From: Blastocatellia bacterium UBA7656
Lineage (GTDB): Bacteria; Acidobacteriota; Blastocatellia; UBA7656
Reading direction: 5' to 3'
Assembly (NCBI GenBank): GCA_002483445.1
Contig: DLHY01000030.1
Coordinates: forward strand, 1-64,000
DNA length: 64,000 nt
Part shown: piece after piece, positions 24,394-33,600 of the stretch
Numbering within the stretch: position 1 is the stretch's first letter
Layout: every line of letters starts with the position of its first letter
Notes under the pieces: model-generated
Told to the model about the DNA's origin: nothing
The model's input: only the letters and a program-made list of their open reading frames with translations
The model's database searches: none
Made by a program: the position numbers and the translations under genes

Positions 24394-24930
24394 TCATTCG
24401 TCACGCCGACACGAAGCTGCTATTTGAACAGATGCGGGGCTGAAGAATATCTCAATGTCCTCGCACTCAATCAGCCAACGACTTCCCCGTGAGAAACGTA
24501 CCTCGTGAACGACAAAGCCAGACCGCGACACATCGATTTCATCGTACAGCCAGTCTCCATGCCCTGTCTTATAACTCGGAGGGTATTTGAATCGAGATGG
24601 TGTTTGAAGGCGATATTTGCGCACGTTCTTGTAATAAAGTTCGATGCGACGATCCTGGTACGCGCTCAAGAGGCGCACACGGATTTGGAGGCTTCGCTCT
24701 TGCAGATTGTCTTCAGATGCGACCTCATCAACAATCAGAGATTCTACCCATGAGTCATGGAGTCCCTGCTCGCCGTTATCATAATGCCAGGGAGCCGCGG
24801 CAAATTCGTAGACACCCACAGGCAACTGTTCTCGAATAGATTCGATACGCTGATAGTAGGCGTCGAAGCGGGCCTTTATCTCGCTACGGTCGATGTCCGG
24901 ATCGTGCATAATGTCAGTGAAGAATCTCAT
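24394..24930 (-). CDS. Conserved-looking hypothetical cytoplasmic protein
   Basis: A 178-residue soluble protein rich in aromatic and charged residues: VGVYEFAAAPWHYDNGEQG, LHDSWVESLIV, RVRLLSAYQDRRIELYYKN, GHGDWLYDEIDVSRSGFVVH and WLIECEDIEIFF. The dense motifs look conserved, and the plan recalls small immunity-type or uncharacterised proteins, but I cannot name a family. It lies 54 nt downstream... of no promoter that I could identify, after hspR on the same strand, and may be an independent unit. No signal peptide. Confidence 0.7.
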   Translation of the reverse strand: MRFFTDIMHDPDIDRSEIKARFDAYYQRIESIREQLPVGVYEFAAAPWHYDNGEQGLHDSWVESLIVDEVASEDNLQERSLQIRVRLLSAYQDRRIELYYKNVRKYRLQTPSRFKYPPSYKTGHGDWLYDEIDVSRSGFVVHEVRFSRGSRWLIECEDIEIFFSPASVQIAASCRRDE

Positions 24931-24984
24931 ACGCCTAGTCTCTGCGTTCCGTCCTCTGCAATAAACTGTCTCGCATAGCCGCTT

Positions 24985-25386
24985 CTAACCATCAATCCGC
25001 TTGCCGTCCTTGACGACTATTTCTATCCTTCGGCGCGGGACGAGAGCGTTCTTCGAATGCTCGTTGATGTTGAGGATTTCCTGGCCCAGATTGTCGCGGA
25101 TATAATGCAGAAAACTTTCAAACTCGCGCTGCATCTGCTCCATTCGCTCGCGCAGGTTCAAAATAATCTCCACCCCCGCGAGGTTCACTCCCAGATCGCG
25201 CGTCAGGTTCAGTATCAGTTCCAAACGCTGTATGTCTTCTTCCGTGTAGTAGCGCGTGCCTTTGGCCGAGCGAGATGGCTTTATCAATCCTTCCCGCTCG
25301 TACAATCTCAACGTCTGCGGATGAATGTCGTATTGCTCCGCAACCACGCTGATCGTGTATTTCTTTGTCTGCTTGCTCCGCGCCAT
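24985..25386 (-). CDS. hspR: MerR-family heat-shock regulator HspR
   Basis: About 133 residues. The N-terminal winged helix reads KKYTISVVAEQYDIHPQTLR followed by LYEREGLIKPSRSAKGTRYY and TEEDIQRLELI, the HspR subtype of MerR, then a coiled coil (GVEIILNLRERMEQMQREFE). HspR represses its own dnaK operon by binding HAIR inverted repeats and senses free DnaK. Its location as the last gene of dnaK-dnaJ supports this. The ATG at 25386 overlaps the preceding stop as TGATG; a GTG one codon upstream is possible. I did not find an obvious HAIR sequence before dnaK. Confidence 0.88.
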   Translation of the reverse strand: MARSKQTKKYTISVVAEQYDIHPQTLRLYEREGLIKPSRSAKGTRYYTEEDIQRLELILNLTRDLGVNLAGVEIILNLRERMEQMQREFESFLHYIRDNLGQEILNINEHSKNALVPRRRIEIVVKDGKRIDG

Positions 25387-25676
25387 CACTTCTCTACTTC
25401 TGTCCGGTCGGCGTCGTCATTCCTGCCGCTGGTCTTCGTCATCCCCTGCTCTTCGTCTTTGAGATATTCGACAGCCGCCGTCTTGCCGCTTCGGTTGCCG
25501 ACGAATTTATCGAGTTCGAGCATACCGGCTCGCATCAGCGATTCTTTCGCTTCGGCAACGTCGCGCTCGTACTGTTCGGCTGATCGTTTCCGTTTCTGGT
25601 CGTTCTCGCGAATGATCGCCCAGAACATCAACCCGATGATCGCGAACACGACCAGGTATGCAATCGCGTTTTCCAT
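25386..25676 (-). CDS. Small membrane-anchored protein in the dnaK-dnaJ-hspR operon
   Basis: A 96-residue protein with one N-terminal membrane helix (IAYLVVFAIIGLMFWAII) and a charged, probably helical cytoplasmic part (RENDQKRKRSAEQYERDVAE onward). No family recognised. It starts 3 nt after the dnaJ stop with GGAG before the ATG, and its stop overlaps the hspR start, so it is certainly cotranscribed with the heat-shock genes. A role in anchoring chaperones or in membrane stress is conceivable, but this is inference from position only. Confidence 0.8.
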   Translation of the reverse strand: MENAIAYLVVFAIIGLMFWAIIRENDQKRKRSAEQYERDVAEAKESLMRAGMLELDKFVGNRSGKTAAVEYLKDEEQGMTKTSGRNDDADRTEVEK

Positions 25677-25679
25677 TCT

Positions 25680-26762
25680 CTACTCCAGCCCCATATCCTT
25701 TCGCGGGTTTTCGGGGTTGTGACGGGCGAAGCTTTGCAGCAAATCTTTGGTCTCTTCGCTGATGACTTTCGGCAAGGTGAGTTTAACCTCGACGAACTGA
25801 TCGCCGCGAGCGCCGCCTGCTCTGAGGCTCGGAACGCCTCGCTCTCTCAACCTGAATTTCTGTCCCGACTGGGTGCCGGGAGGGATTCTCAGCATTGCTT
25901 TGCCATCGATGGTCGGAACCTCGATTCTGGCTCCCAGAGCCGCTTCCGGGATGGTGATAGGTATTGTGCAGTAGATGTTATCGCCCTGCCGTTTGAAATA
26001 GGCATGGCTGCCGACGTTGGTGATTATGTAAAGATCACCGGACGGGCCGCCATAAACGCCCGCCTGCCCTTTGCCCGCTATGCGAATCCGCGAGCCTGTC
26101 TCGACACCGGCAGGGATGCGCACCGACAGGGTTTCGCGTTTCGAGGCGACGCTCTTTCCGCGGCACGCCTCGCACGCCTGCCCGACTTTTCCCGTGCCTG
26201 CGCATTGCGGACACCGCGAAGCCGCTCCAAGTCCGCGCCTCTGCCCCGTCCCCTGACACATCTGACACGCGATTTTGCTCCCCGTAGATTCGCCCGTCCC
26301 CTTACACGGCTGGCACGGCTCGCTTCGCTCGACATCGAGTTTGGCCGTGACTCCGCGCATCGCGTCATCGAAAGATATGGCCAGCGGAGTTTCGATATCT
26401 TCTCCGCGAGTAACCTTTCGCGGCTGCGCCTGCGCCGTGCGTATGTTGGAAAAAAGATCGGTGAAGATATCGCGGAAGCTCGACGCCGAGAAGCTGCCGA
26501 AGTCGAAGCTCGCCCCTGCCGTGCCGCCCGTCGGAATCTGATCCGAGTAGTATCCGTAGCGGTCGTAGACCTCGCGCTTCTTGGGGTCTGAAAGAACATC
26601 GAAAGCTTCCGATATCTGTTTGAACTTCTCTTCGGCCTCGCGGTCTGTCGGATTGACATCCGGATGATACTTCCGCGCCAATCGACGATAAGCCTTCTTT
26701 ATGTCTTCACTTTTGGCGCCTCGCGCGACGCCCAGCACTTTGTAATAGTCGGTTCCAGGCAT
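25680..26762 (-). CDS. dnaJ: Chaperone DnaJ
   Basis: About 360 residues. The J-domain contains YHPDVNPTDREAEEKFK with the intact HPD. The middle zinc-finger domain has four repeats (CQPCKGTG, CQMCQGTG, CPQCAGTG, CEACRGKS); the last deviates from CxxCxGxG by a final Ser. The C-terminal beta domains include IPAGVETGSRIRIAGKGQAG and IPPGTQSGQKFRLRERGVPS. The Gly/Phe linker is short. I start at ATG 26762 (MPGTDYYKVLG); the frame continues upstream into iterated repeat DNA to 26849, which is unlikely to be translated. It works with the DnaK encoded 83 bp upstream. Confidence 0.94.
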   Translation of the reverse strand: MPGTDYYKVLGVARGAKSEDIKKAYRRLARKYHPDVNPTDREAEEKFKQISEAFDVLSDPKKREVYDRYGYYSDQIPTGGTAGASFDFGSFSASSFRDIFTDLFSNIRTAQAQPRKVTRGEDIETPLAISFDDAMRGVTAKLDVERSEPCQPCKGTGESTGSKIACQMCQGTGQRRGLGAASRCPQCAGTGKVGQACEACRGKSVASKRETLSVRIPAGVETGSRIRIAGKGQAGVYGGPSGDLYIITNVGSHAYFKRQGDNIYCTIPITIPEAALGARIEVPTIDGKAMLRIPPGTQSGQKFRLRERGVPSLRAGGARGDQFVEVKLTLPKVISEETKDLLQSFARHNPENPRKDMGLE

Positions 26763-26768
26763 ATTCGG

Positions 26769-26839
26769 CTGTCCGTTGTCCGTCGTCCGTCGTCCGTTGC
26801 AAAGTCCGACAACGGACGACGGACAACGGGCAACGGACA
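26769..26839. repeat. Heptad-repeat hairpin between dnaK and dnaJ
   Basis: Left arm: four heptads of GTCCGT(T/C) at about 26770-26798. Loop CAAAGTC. Right arm: CGACAAC, GGACGAC, GGACAAC, GGGCAAC and GGACAAT at 26806-26840. The arms are complementary over nearly 30 bp, giving a very stable RNA hairpin in the dnaK-dnaJ intercistronic region. It could attenuate dnaJ expression or protect the upstream mRNA from exonucleases. Confidence 0.88.
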
Positions 26840-26845
26840 ATATGC

Positions 26846-28756
26846 TCATTTCTTGTCGTCAACATCAACATACTCAGCATCGATGACGCCGTCATCGCCG
26901 CCGCCCGAGGCAGCCGCGCCTGACGCGCTCTGATCAGGGCCGCCAGCTTGCGGGCCGCCCGTCTGCTGGTACATGATCTCAGCCAGTTTGTGCGAAGCCT
27001 TGACCAGTTTGTCGTAAGCCTCGTTGATCTCCGAAGCGGATTGAGAGTCGAGCTTGCTCTTCGCTTCCGTGAGCGCCGATTCGATGTTGCTTATGGTCGT
27101 CGCATCGACTTTGTCGCGATGTTCGGCCAGCGTTTTTTCGGTGGAGTAAACCAGTCCGTCGAGTTTGTTGTGAGCCTCCACGCGGTCGCGCGCCTGACGG
27201 TCTTCTTCGGCGTGCGATTCGGCCTCGCGCATCATACGGTCGATCTCTTCCTTCGCCAGACCCGATGAAGCAGTGATCGTGATTTTCTGCTCGCGGCCCG
27301 TTCCGAGGTCTTTCGCCGATACGTTGACTATTCCGTTCGCATCGATGTCGAACGTGACTTCGACCTGCGGCATACCGCGCGGAGCGGGAGGAATGCCTAC
27401 GAGGTGAAACTTGCCCAGCGTGCGATTCTGCATAGCCATCGGGCGCTCGCCCTGAAGCACATGGACTTCGACTGAAGTCTGATTGTCGGAAGCGGTCGAA
27501 AAGATTTCCGATTTGCGCGTCGGTATGGTCGTGTTGCGAGGTATGAGCGAAGTGAACACGCCGCCGAGCGTTTCTATGCCGAGGCTGAGCGGAGTCACGT
27601 CGAGTAGCAGCAGGTCTTTGACCTCGCCGCCCAGCACCCCCGCCTGAACCGCCGCCCCTACGGCTACGACTTCATCAGGATTGACGCCCTTGTGAGGCTC
27701 GCGCCCGAAGAATTCTTTGACCAACTGCTGAACTTTCGGGATGCGAGTCGAGCCGCCGACCAGAACCACTTCATCTATCTGATTCGACTTCAGCCCCGCG
27801 TCTTCAAGCGCGGCCTTGCACGGGGCCATAACTCTTTGCAGTATGTCTTCCACAAGCTGCTCGAATTTGGCTCGCGTCAGTTTCATCACCAGATGTTTGG
27901 GGCCTGATTGATCGGCAGTGATGAACGGCAGGTTGATCTCAGTTTCCATCGTGGAAGAAAGCTCTATCTTGGCTTTCTCAGCCGCTTCCTTCAAACGCTG
28001 AAGCGCCATCTTGTCCTGCGAGAGGTCTATGCCCTGATCCTTTTTGAACTCATCTATTATCCACTCGATGAGCCGCTGATCGATGTTGTCGCCGCCCAGA
28101 TGCGTGTCGCCGTTGGTGGATTTGACCTCGACCACTCCTTCGCCGACTTCGAGAATGGATATGTCGAACGTGCCGCCGCCGAAGTCGAACACGGCAATGG
28201 TCTGATCCTTCTTTTTGTCCAGACCGTAGGCCAGAGCCGCGGCCGTCGGCTCGTTGACTATTCGCATCACTTCAAGCCCTGCTATGCGGCCCGCGTCCTT
28301 AGTGGCCTGTCGCTGCGAGTCGTTGAAATATGCGGGAACGGTTATGACGGCTTTGGTGACCTTCTCGCCCAGATAATCTTCTGCCGACTGCTTGAGCTTT
28401 TGCAGAATCATCGCCGAAATTTCAGGCGGCGACCAGTCCTTGCCGCCCGCCACGACTCGAACGTCATTGTTACTAGCCCGCGTCACCTTGTAGGGGACCA
28501 TCTTCATCTCTTCGTTGACTTCATCGAAGCGACGGCCCACGAAACGCTTGATCGAATAAACCGTGTTTTCAGGATTCGTGACCGACTGCCGCTTGGCCAC
28601 CTGACCTACCAGCCGATTGCCGTCCTTTGCGAATCCCACAACCGAGGGCGTCGTCCTCCCTCCCTCTGCATTGGTTATGACCGTAGGCTCCCCGCCTTCC
28701 ATAACCGCTACGACTGAATTCGTCGTGCCTAAATCAATTCCAATAATCTTGCTCAT
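26846..28756 (-). CDS. dnaK: Chaperone DnaK (canonical Hsp70)
   Basis: A 636-residue full-length Hsp70. The ATPase domain has GIDLGTTNSVVAVM, VITVPAYFNDSQRQATKDAG, NEPTAAALAYGLDKK, FDFGGGTFDISILE and VLVGGSTRIPKVQQLV; the substrate domain has LGGVFTSLIPRNTTIPTRKS and NGIVNVSAKDLGTGREQKIT, followed by a complete helical lid and a Gly-rich acidic tail ending GVIDAEYVDVDDKK. GGAGG lies upstream of the ATG. It is the first gene of dnaK-dnaJ-membrane protein-hspR; grpE is not in this operon. The housekeeping paralogue of the divergent DnaK at 3254-4960. Confidence 0.98.
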   Translation of the reverse strand: MSKIIGIDLGTTNSVVAVMEGGEPTVITNAEGGRTTPSVVGFAKDGNRLVGQVAKRQSVTNPENTVYSIKRFVGRRFDEVNEEMKMVPYKVTRASNNDVRVVAGGKDWSPPEISAMILQKLKQSAEDYLGEKVTKAVITVPAYFNDSQRQATKDAGRIAGLEVMRIVNEPTAAALAYGLDKKKDQTIAVFDFGGGTFDISILEVGEGVVEVKSTNGDTHLGGDNIDQRLIEWIIDEFKKDQGIDLSQDKMALQRLKEAAEKAKIELSSTMETEINLPFITADQSGPKHLVMKLTRAKFEQLVEDILQRVMAPCKAALEDAGLKSNQIDEVVLVGGSTRIPKVQQLVKEFFGREPHKGVNPDEVVAVGAAVQAGVLGGEVKDLLLLDVTPLSLGIETLGGVFTSLIPRNTTIPTRKSEIFSTASDNQTSVEVHVLQGERPMAMQNRTLGKFHLVGIPPAPRGMPQVEVTFDIDANGIVNVSAKDLGTGREQKITITASSGLAKEEIDRMMREAESHAEEDRQARDRVEAHNKLDGLVYSTEKTLAEHRDKVDATTISNIESALTEAKSKLDSQSASEINEAYDKLVKASHKLAEIMYQQTGGPQAGGPDQSASGAAASGGGDDGVIDAEYVDVDDKK

Positions 28757-28792
28757 TCCTCATTGCCTCCAGTTCATGAAAACGTCCGCCTT

Positions 28793-28821
28793 ATAGTAAT
28801 ATCTGAGTCTTTTATTGTCAA
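28793..28821 (-). promoter_or_regulatory. Sigma70-type promoter of the dnaK operon
   Basis: Read on the minus strand, a perfect TTGACA (28821-28816) and TACTAT (28798-28793) are separated by 17 bp, about 37 nt before the dnaK start codon. HspR normally binds a HAIR inverted repeat (CTTGAGT-N7-ACTCAAG) near such promoters; only a half-like GACTCAGA occurs in the spacer, so repressor binding here is not shown. Confidence 0.78.
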
Positions 28822-28881
28822 TTTTTTCTTCGAGCCACGCTTTAGATTTTAGCAAAAAGTCGTTGAGGTTGGAGGATGAGG

Positions 28882-30615
28882 CTATTTATCAAGCACTTCG
28901 CGCACCTTTCGGCGGAGGTCATCCGGGGTGAAGGGTTTCGGCAGGAGTGGAATTTCGGAGTTTGCGGCGATATGGTGTGTAAAGGCGTCGCCCGTATGGC
29001 CTGAGATGTAGAGGATATTGAGTTCCGGGCGCATTTGCGACAATCGCTCAACCAGCACAGGGCCGTTCATTTGCGGCATAACGACATCGGTCAAAAGGAG
29101 ATGAATCTTTTCAACATCGCGCTGTTTTACTATTCGGAGGGCTTCTTCGCCATCGCCCGCTTCGATCACTTTATACCCGTATTCGCGCAGCGATTCGGCG
29201 ACCATTTTTCGCACCGAAGGCTCGTCTTCGACCAACAGTATCGTTTCGGTGCCGCGCGCAGGAATTGGCGGTTCTCTTTCAGTAATATCTTCGAGGGCTT
29301 CTTCAACACAGGGCAAATAAATTCTGAACGTGGTTCCCGCGTCTGACTCGCTCTCCACTGTGATGTGACCCTTCATCTGGCGGACAGCGCCGTAAACAGT
29401 CGAAAGGCCCAGCCCCGTTCCCTTGCCCGTTTCCTTCGTGGTGAAGAAAGGCTCAAATATATGCGATAGCGTTTCTTCATCCATGCCGCATCCCGTGTCT
29501 TTGATCTCTATGACCGCATAACGGCCCGGCGCGATCTTTTCCTGATCCGAGTAACTCCCTTCGGCAAGATCGAACCTGGAGGTTTCAACAACCAGCCTCC
29601 CGCCCTGAGGCATGGCATCGCAGGCATTCACAACGAGGTTCATCACGATCTGCTCGATCTGTCCGGGGTCGGCTTTTAGGCTCCCCGTCGACGGGTCGAG
29701 ATTCATCACCAACTTCACATCTTCGGCCACGAGGCGGCGCAGCATCCTGCTCATATCGTTCAGCAGATCATTGATGCTCAACACCCTGTAGTGAAGCATC
29801 TGCTTGCGGCTGAAAGCCAGGAGTTGACGAACCAGCGCAGCAGCGCGGTCGCCCGCCGACTTGATTTCAAGAACCTCTTCGCGCATAGGATCATCTTTGT
29901 GAATGGATTGAAGCAGCAGGCTGCTATAGCCGATGATCGCGGTCAGAAGGTTGTTGAAGTCATGCGCCACGCCGCCCGCAAGCGTCCCGATGGCTTCCAT
30001 CTTCTGCGAGTGGCGCAATCGCTCTTCGCTCTGGCGAAGAGCCTCTTCCGCGCGTCTGTGTTCGGTCACGTCGGTAATCGCCGTTCGAATGCGCAGTTGT
30101 CGTTCTTCTCCCTCCTCGAATGCAACGCTTGAAAGCTCGACGAATATCTGGCTGTCTCTGGTTGCAAGTCCCATTTCAGATGTCACTTTTTCTTCGCTCT
30201 GCTCGCACTGTTTTATATGCTCGCGAAATCGCTCCCGGTCGGATACTTCGACATAATTGATGAACGGTATCCCGGCGAGCGCGGATCGCTTCTGTCCGAG
30301 CATGATTGCGCCGGTCAGGTTTATCTCCTCGATCACGCCTCTGCGATTGAGCGTGACATAGCCGACCGGAGCGAAGTCGTAAAGATCGGCGTATCGGTTG
30401 CGGGATTCTTCGAGCATCTGTTGTGTTTCGCGCAACTCGCGGTTCTGCATCTCAAGCTCTACCTGATGAACCTCAAGTTCATGCACAGTATGTCTCAACT
30501 CGTCGGTCGGGCGCTGATCGAGAGCCTGAAGCGATTTCAATTCCTCGATCAATTCGGCTTTGGTCATTTTTTCGAGGCTTTTTTCGGACTGCTTCCCGGC
30601 GCGATTGCCTTTCAT
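28882..30615 (-). CDS. PAS hybrid histidine kinase with C-terminal receiver
   Basis: A 577-residue soluble hybrid kinase. Order: N-terminal coiled coil (residues 1-80), PAS domain (YADLYDFAPVGYVTLNRRGV onward), HisKA with phospho-acceptor His in LAGGVAHDFNNLLTAIIGYS, HATPase_c (NLVVNACDAMPQGG, KDTGCGMDEETLSHIFEPFF, GKGTGLGLSTVYGAV), and a receiver domain with phospho-acceptor Asp in LLLTDVVMPQMNGP and Lys in LLPKPFT. No membrane helix is seen, so it senses a cytoplasmic signal or works with the gene 20 bp upstream, the CheB-CheR-PAS protein. A GGGAG site precedes the ATG. Confidence 0.95.
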   Translation of the reverse strand: MKGNRAGKQSEKSLEKMTKAELIEELKSLQALDQRPTDELRHTVHELEVHQVELEMQNRELRETQQMLEESRNRYADLYDFAPVGYVTLNRRGVIEEINLTGAIMLGQKRSALAGIPFINYVEVSDRERFREHIKQCEQSEEKVTSEMGLATRDSQIFVELSSVAFEEGEERQLRIRTAITDVTEHRRAEEALRQSEERLRHSQKMEAIGTLAGGVAHDFNNLLTAIIGYSSLLLQSIHKDDPMREEVLEIKSAGDRAAALVRQLLAFSRKQMLHYRVLSINDLLNDMSRMLRRLVAEDVKLVMNLDPSTGSLKADPGQIEQIVMNLVVNACDAMPQGGRLVVETSRFDLAEGSYSDQEKIAPGRYAVIEIKDTGCGMDEETLSHIFEPFFTTKETGKGTGLGLSTVYGAVRQMKGHITVESESDAGTTFRIYLPCVEEALEDITEREPPIPARGTETILLVEDEPSVRKMVAESLREYGYKVIEAGDGEEALRIVKQRDVEKIHLLLTDVVMPQMNGPVLVERLSQMRPELNILYISGHTGDAFTHHIAANSEIPLLPKPFTPDDLRRKVREVLDK

Positions 30616-30635
30616 GCCTTCTCCCTTCGATCCCG

Positions 30636-33600
30636 CTACGGGCGATTGGTGACGTCCTCGATGGCTAAAAATATCTTCGCCTCGCCTTTTTCCAGACTCT
30701 CGCTGCGGCGCGCGTTGAGCAACAATATCTTTCGACCGGCGCGTTTGAAATCATGAGCGATCTCGAAGTCCTGAATTCGTTTTTTCTTCGAGGAAACCTC
30801 ATCGAGCAGTTCTCTCAGTCGGGGGATATTCCAGCCTCCCTCTTCCAGATCGTAAATCAAGCGGTCGCGCGTCTCTTCCGCCATGAGTTGAAAAGTCTCG
30901 TAGAAAGATCGGTTCGCTGTCTTTACGCGCAACTGAGCGTTGAGTATGAGAAAAGGCGCAGTCGTTTCAAGTATCGCGTCCACGCGCTCGCTCATTTCCT
31001 CAAGCTGCTGACGGCTGGACTTGAGCGCATCGATATCGAAGAGAGCTATAACGGCCCCGTCGATCTTGTTGTCCGCCGTCCGATATGGCCGAATTCGCAT
31101 CAAGTACCATCGGCCATCGCGGTCATGAACTTCGCGCTCGATAGCGCCGAGATCATCGATTACGCTGAGAACCAACCGCTCCAGTTCGGGCATTTCTATG
31201 TTCGATTTTATATCGCTGATCGGCCTTCCCACATCGGTCGGGATCAGGTTCAACGCCTTTTCAGCCGACTGAGTGAAGCGTCGTATTCGCAAATCCTGTC
31301 CGAGCATCAGCACGGGAATGTTGATGCTGCCCAGCAGATTGTTGAGATCGTTATTGAGCAGGTTGAGTTCGAAATTGCGGTTTTGCATCTCTTCATTGAC
31401 GGTGGTCAACTCTTCATTGGTCGACTGAAGTTCTTCTTTGGCCGTTTCCAGTTCTTCATTGGTGCTTTGCAGTTCTTCGTTGCTGGATTGAATTTCTTCA
31501 TTGGCCGAGTGCAGTTCTTCATTAGCCGCTTCCTGCTCTTCGACGGTCGCTTGCAGATAGGCTTTGGCGGATTCAAGCTCCTGCGTGAGTCGCGCGATCT
31601 CGTCATCGAGGCTCTTTTGCGCGCTCCTTCCGGTCGGCTTCTCTTTGTCGGATTTCGCCTTTCTCAGATCAAGCCGTTTCGTCGCGGTCGATGAGATCGG
31701 AGCGACCTCTTCGAAGAGGACGAGGAAAAAGCGTTCTTTGGAAAGAGGCGGCCTGAACGGAATCACCTCGATTCTCACCTCCCGGCTCTGGTCGTTGTGC
31801 CTCAGTCGCAGCCCTTCTTTTTTAACCGTCGCATCTTTTCTTTTCGCTTCGTGAATGGCGGTGCGAACATCGAGCAGGAGGTCTTCGCGAAGCATCTTGA
31901 GCAGACTGAGGCTGGCGGCTCCGGGCGCAGGTTCGAGAAAGAGGCCGGTTCGCCCGCGAAATTGCAGGATTTCCATGTTCTCGTTTATCGTCACCCCGGA
32001 CGGCGCATATTTGTTGAGAACTATTCGGTCGGCTTCTCTCTGCAAATCGAAGCCGCTCCATCCCGCTTCGTTCATCCTGCCTGCCCGCCTCTCCGTCTCT
32101 GCTTTCTCGGCCCCGGTGTCTCTGGCGACGAAATCAACCGAGGGTCGCGTTGAAACGGATTTCCGAACGTATGTCCTGTGCTTCTTATCGACCAGCCCGA
32201 ACAGGTCTGAAAAAGTCCCGATGGTTTCTGAATTGCCGAGCATAAGATACCCTGACGGGTTGAGCGCGTAGTGAAAGATCGGCATGACCTTCTTCTGCAA
32301 CACCGGGCCGAGATAGATGAGCATGTTGCGACAACTGATCAGATCGAGCTTCGAGAACGGCGGGTCTTTCGTCACATTCTGTCTGGCGAATATGCACATA
32401 TCGCGTATCGCTCTGGAAATCTGATAGCCTCCCTCCGTCTTGATGAAGAAGCGTCTCAATCGCTCAGGCGAGACATCGGCGCTGATGCTCTCGTCGTAGA
32501 TTCCTGCGCGCGCTTTTTCTATGGCGCGTTCGCTGATGTCGGTCGCGAAAATCTGAAGGGCGATGTTCGATGGCGTATCCTTGAAAAATTCCAGCCACGA
32601 GATGGCTATCGAATAAGCCTCCTCGCCCGTCGAACATCCCGGCACCCATACCCTGATCGATTCCGCCGCGCGGTTGCGGATAAGGGCCGGAAAAATTTTT
32701 TCCTTCAAAACGGCGAACGCTTCCGGCTCGCGGAAAAAACTGGTCACGGTGATGAGAATATCCTGATAGAGCAGGTCGATTTCCGTTGGATTCGATTGAA
32801 GATATTTTATGTAATCGCCGAGGCTTTCGATCCTGTGCAGAACCATCCGCCGCATGATGCGCCGCCTGATGGTCGTCTGCTTGTAATAGGTGAAGTCAAC
32901 CCCATAAGCGGCGCGCAGCAGAATGAAAATTTTGTTCAGCGTGTCGCCGCCTTCCGGCAGCAGAGGCTCGTCCTTCTCGGCGTGAATCGGAGCCACATAA
33001 GGATGATTGCTGATCTTCACCAACTCGTGCGCTATAGCTTCGGGCGACAGCATGAAATCGACGACGCCCGCATCAATCGCGTTTCTCGGCATACCGTCGT
33101 ATTTCGCCGTCCGCGGGTCCTGAGCGAAAGTGATTCCGGCTGCGGATTTGATCGCCGTCAGACCTTTAACGCCGTCCGACGCCGTTCCTGAAAGAATGAC
33201 TCCTATGGCTCTGCTGCCCTGATCTTCGGCCAGAGAGCGCAGAAAATAATCGATAGGCATGTGATGCCCCTGAGTGTTTTTGCGCGGCATCAGGTTCAGG
33301 TGTCCGTGCAGCAGGGCCATATTCGTGTTGGGAGGAATGACGTAAACCGAGTCGGGCGCGACCGCCACGCCGTCCCTCACTTCGGCGACCGGCATGAGGG
33401 TCGACTTGGAGAGAATTTCCGTCAGCATACTTTCGTGATTCGGAGCGAGGTGCTGAACTACGACGAAACCCATGCCGGTATCAGGCGGCAGGGCGTTGAG
33501 CAACTGATTGAACGCTTCGAGGCCGCCCGCCGAAGCTCCGATTCCGACTATGGGGAATTGTTTATTCTGAGGCGTCTGCTCCACATCAACCGGACTCGAA

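Noticed and set aside
28793..28821. HAIR operator at the dnaK promoter
   Set aside because: HspR is encoded downstream, but no CTTGAGT-N7-ACTCAAG-like inverted repeat could be seen near the promoter, so no operator is annotated.
32271..33191. Plus-strand open frame of 306 codons
   Set aside because: Antisense to the CheB-CheR-PAS gene; no motif and implausible composition.
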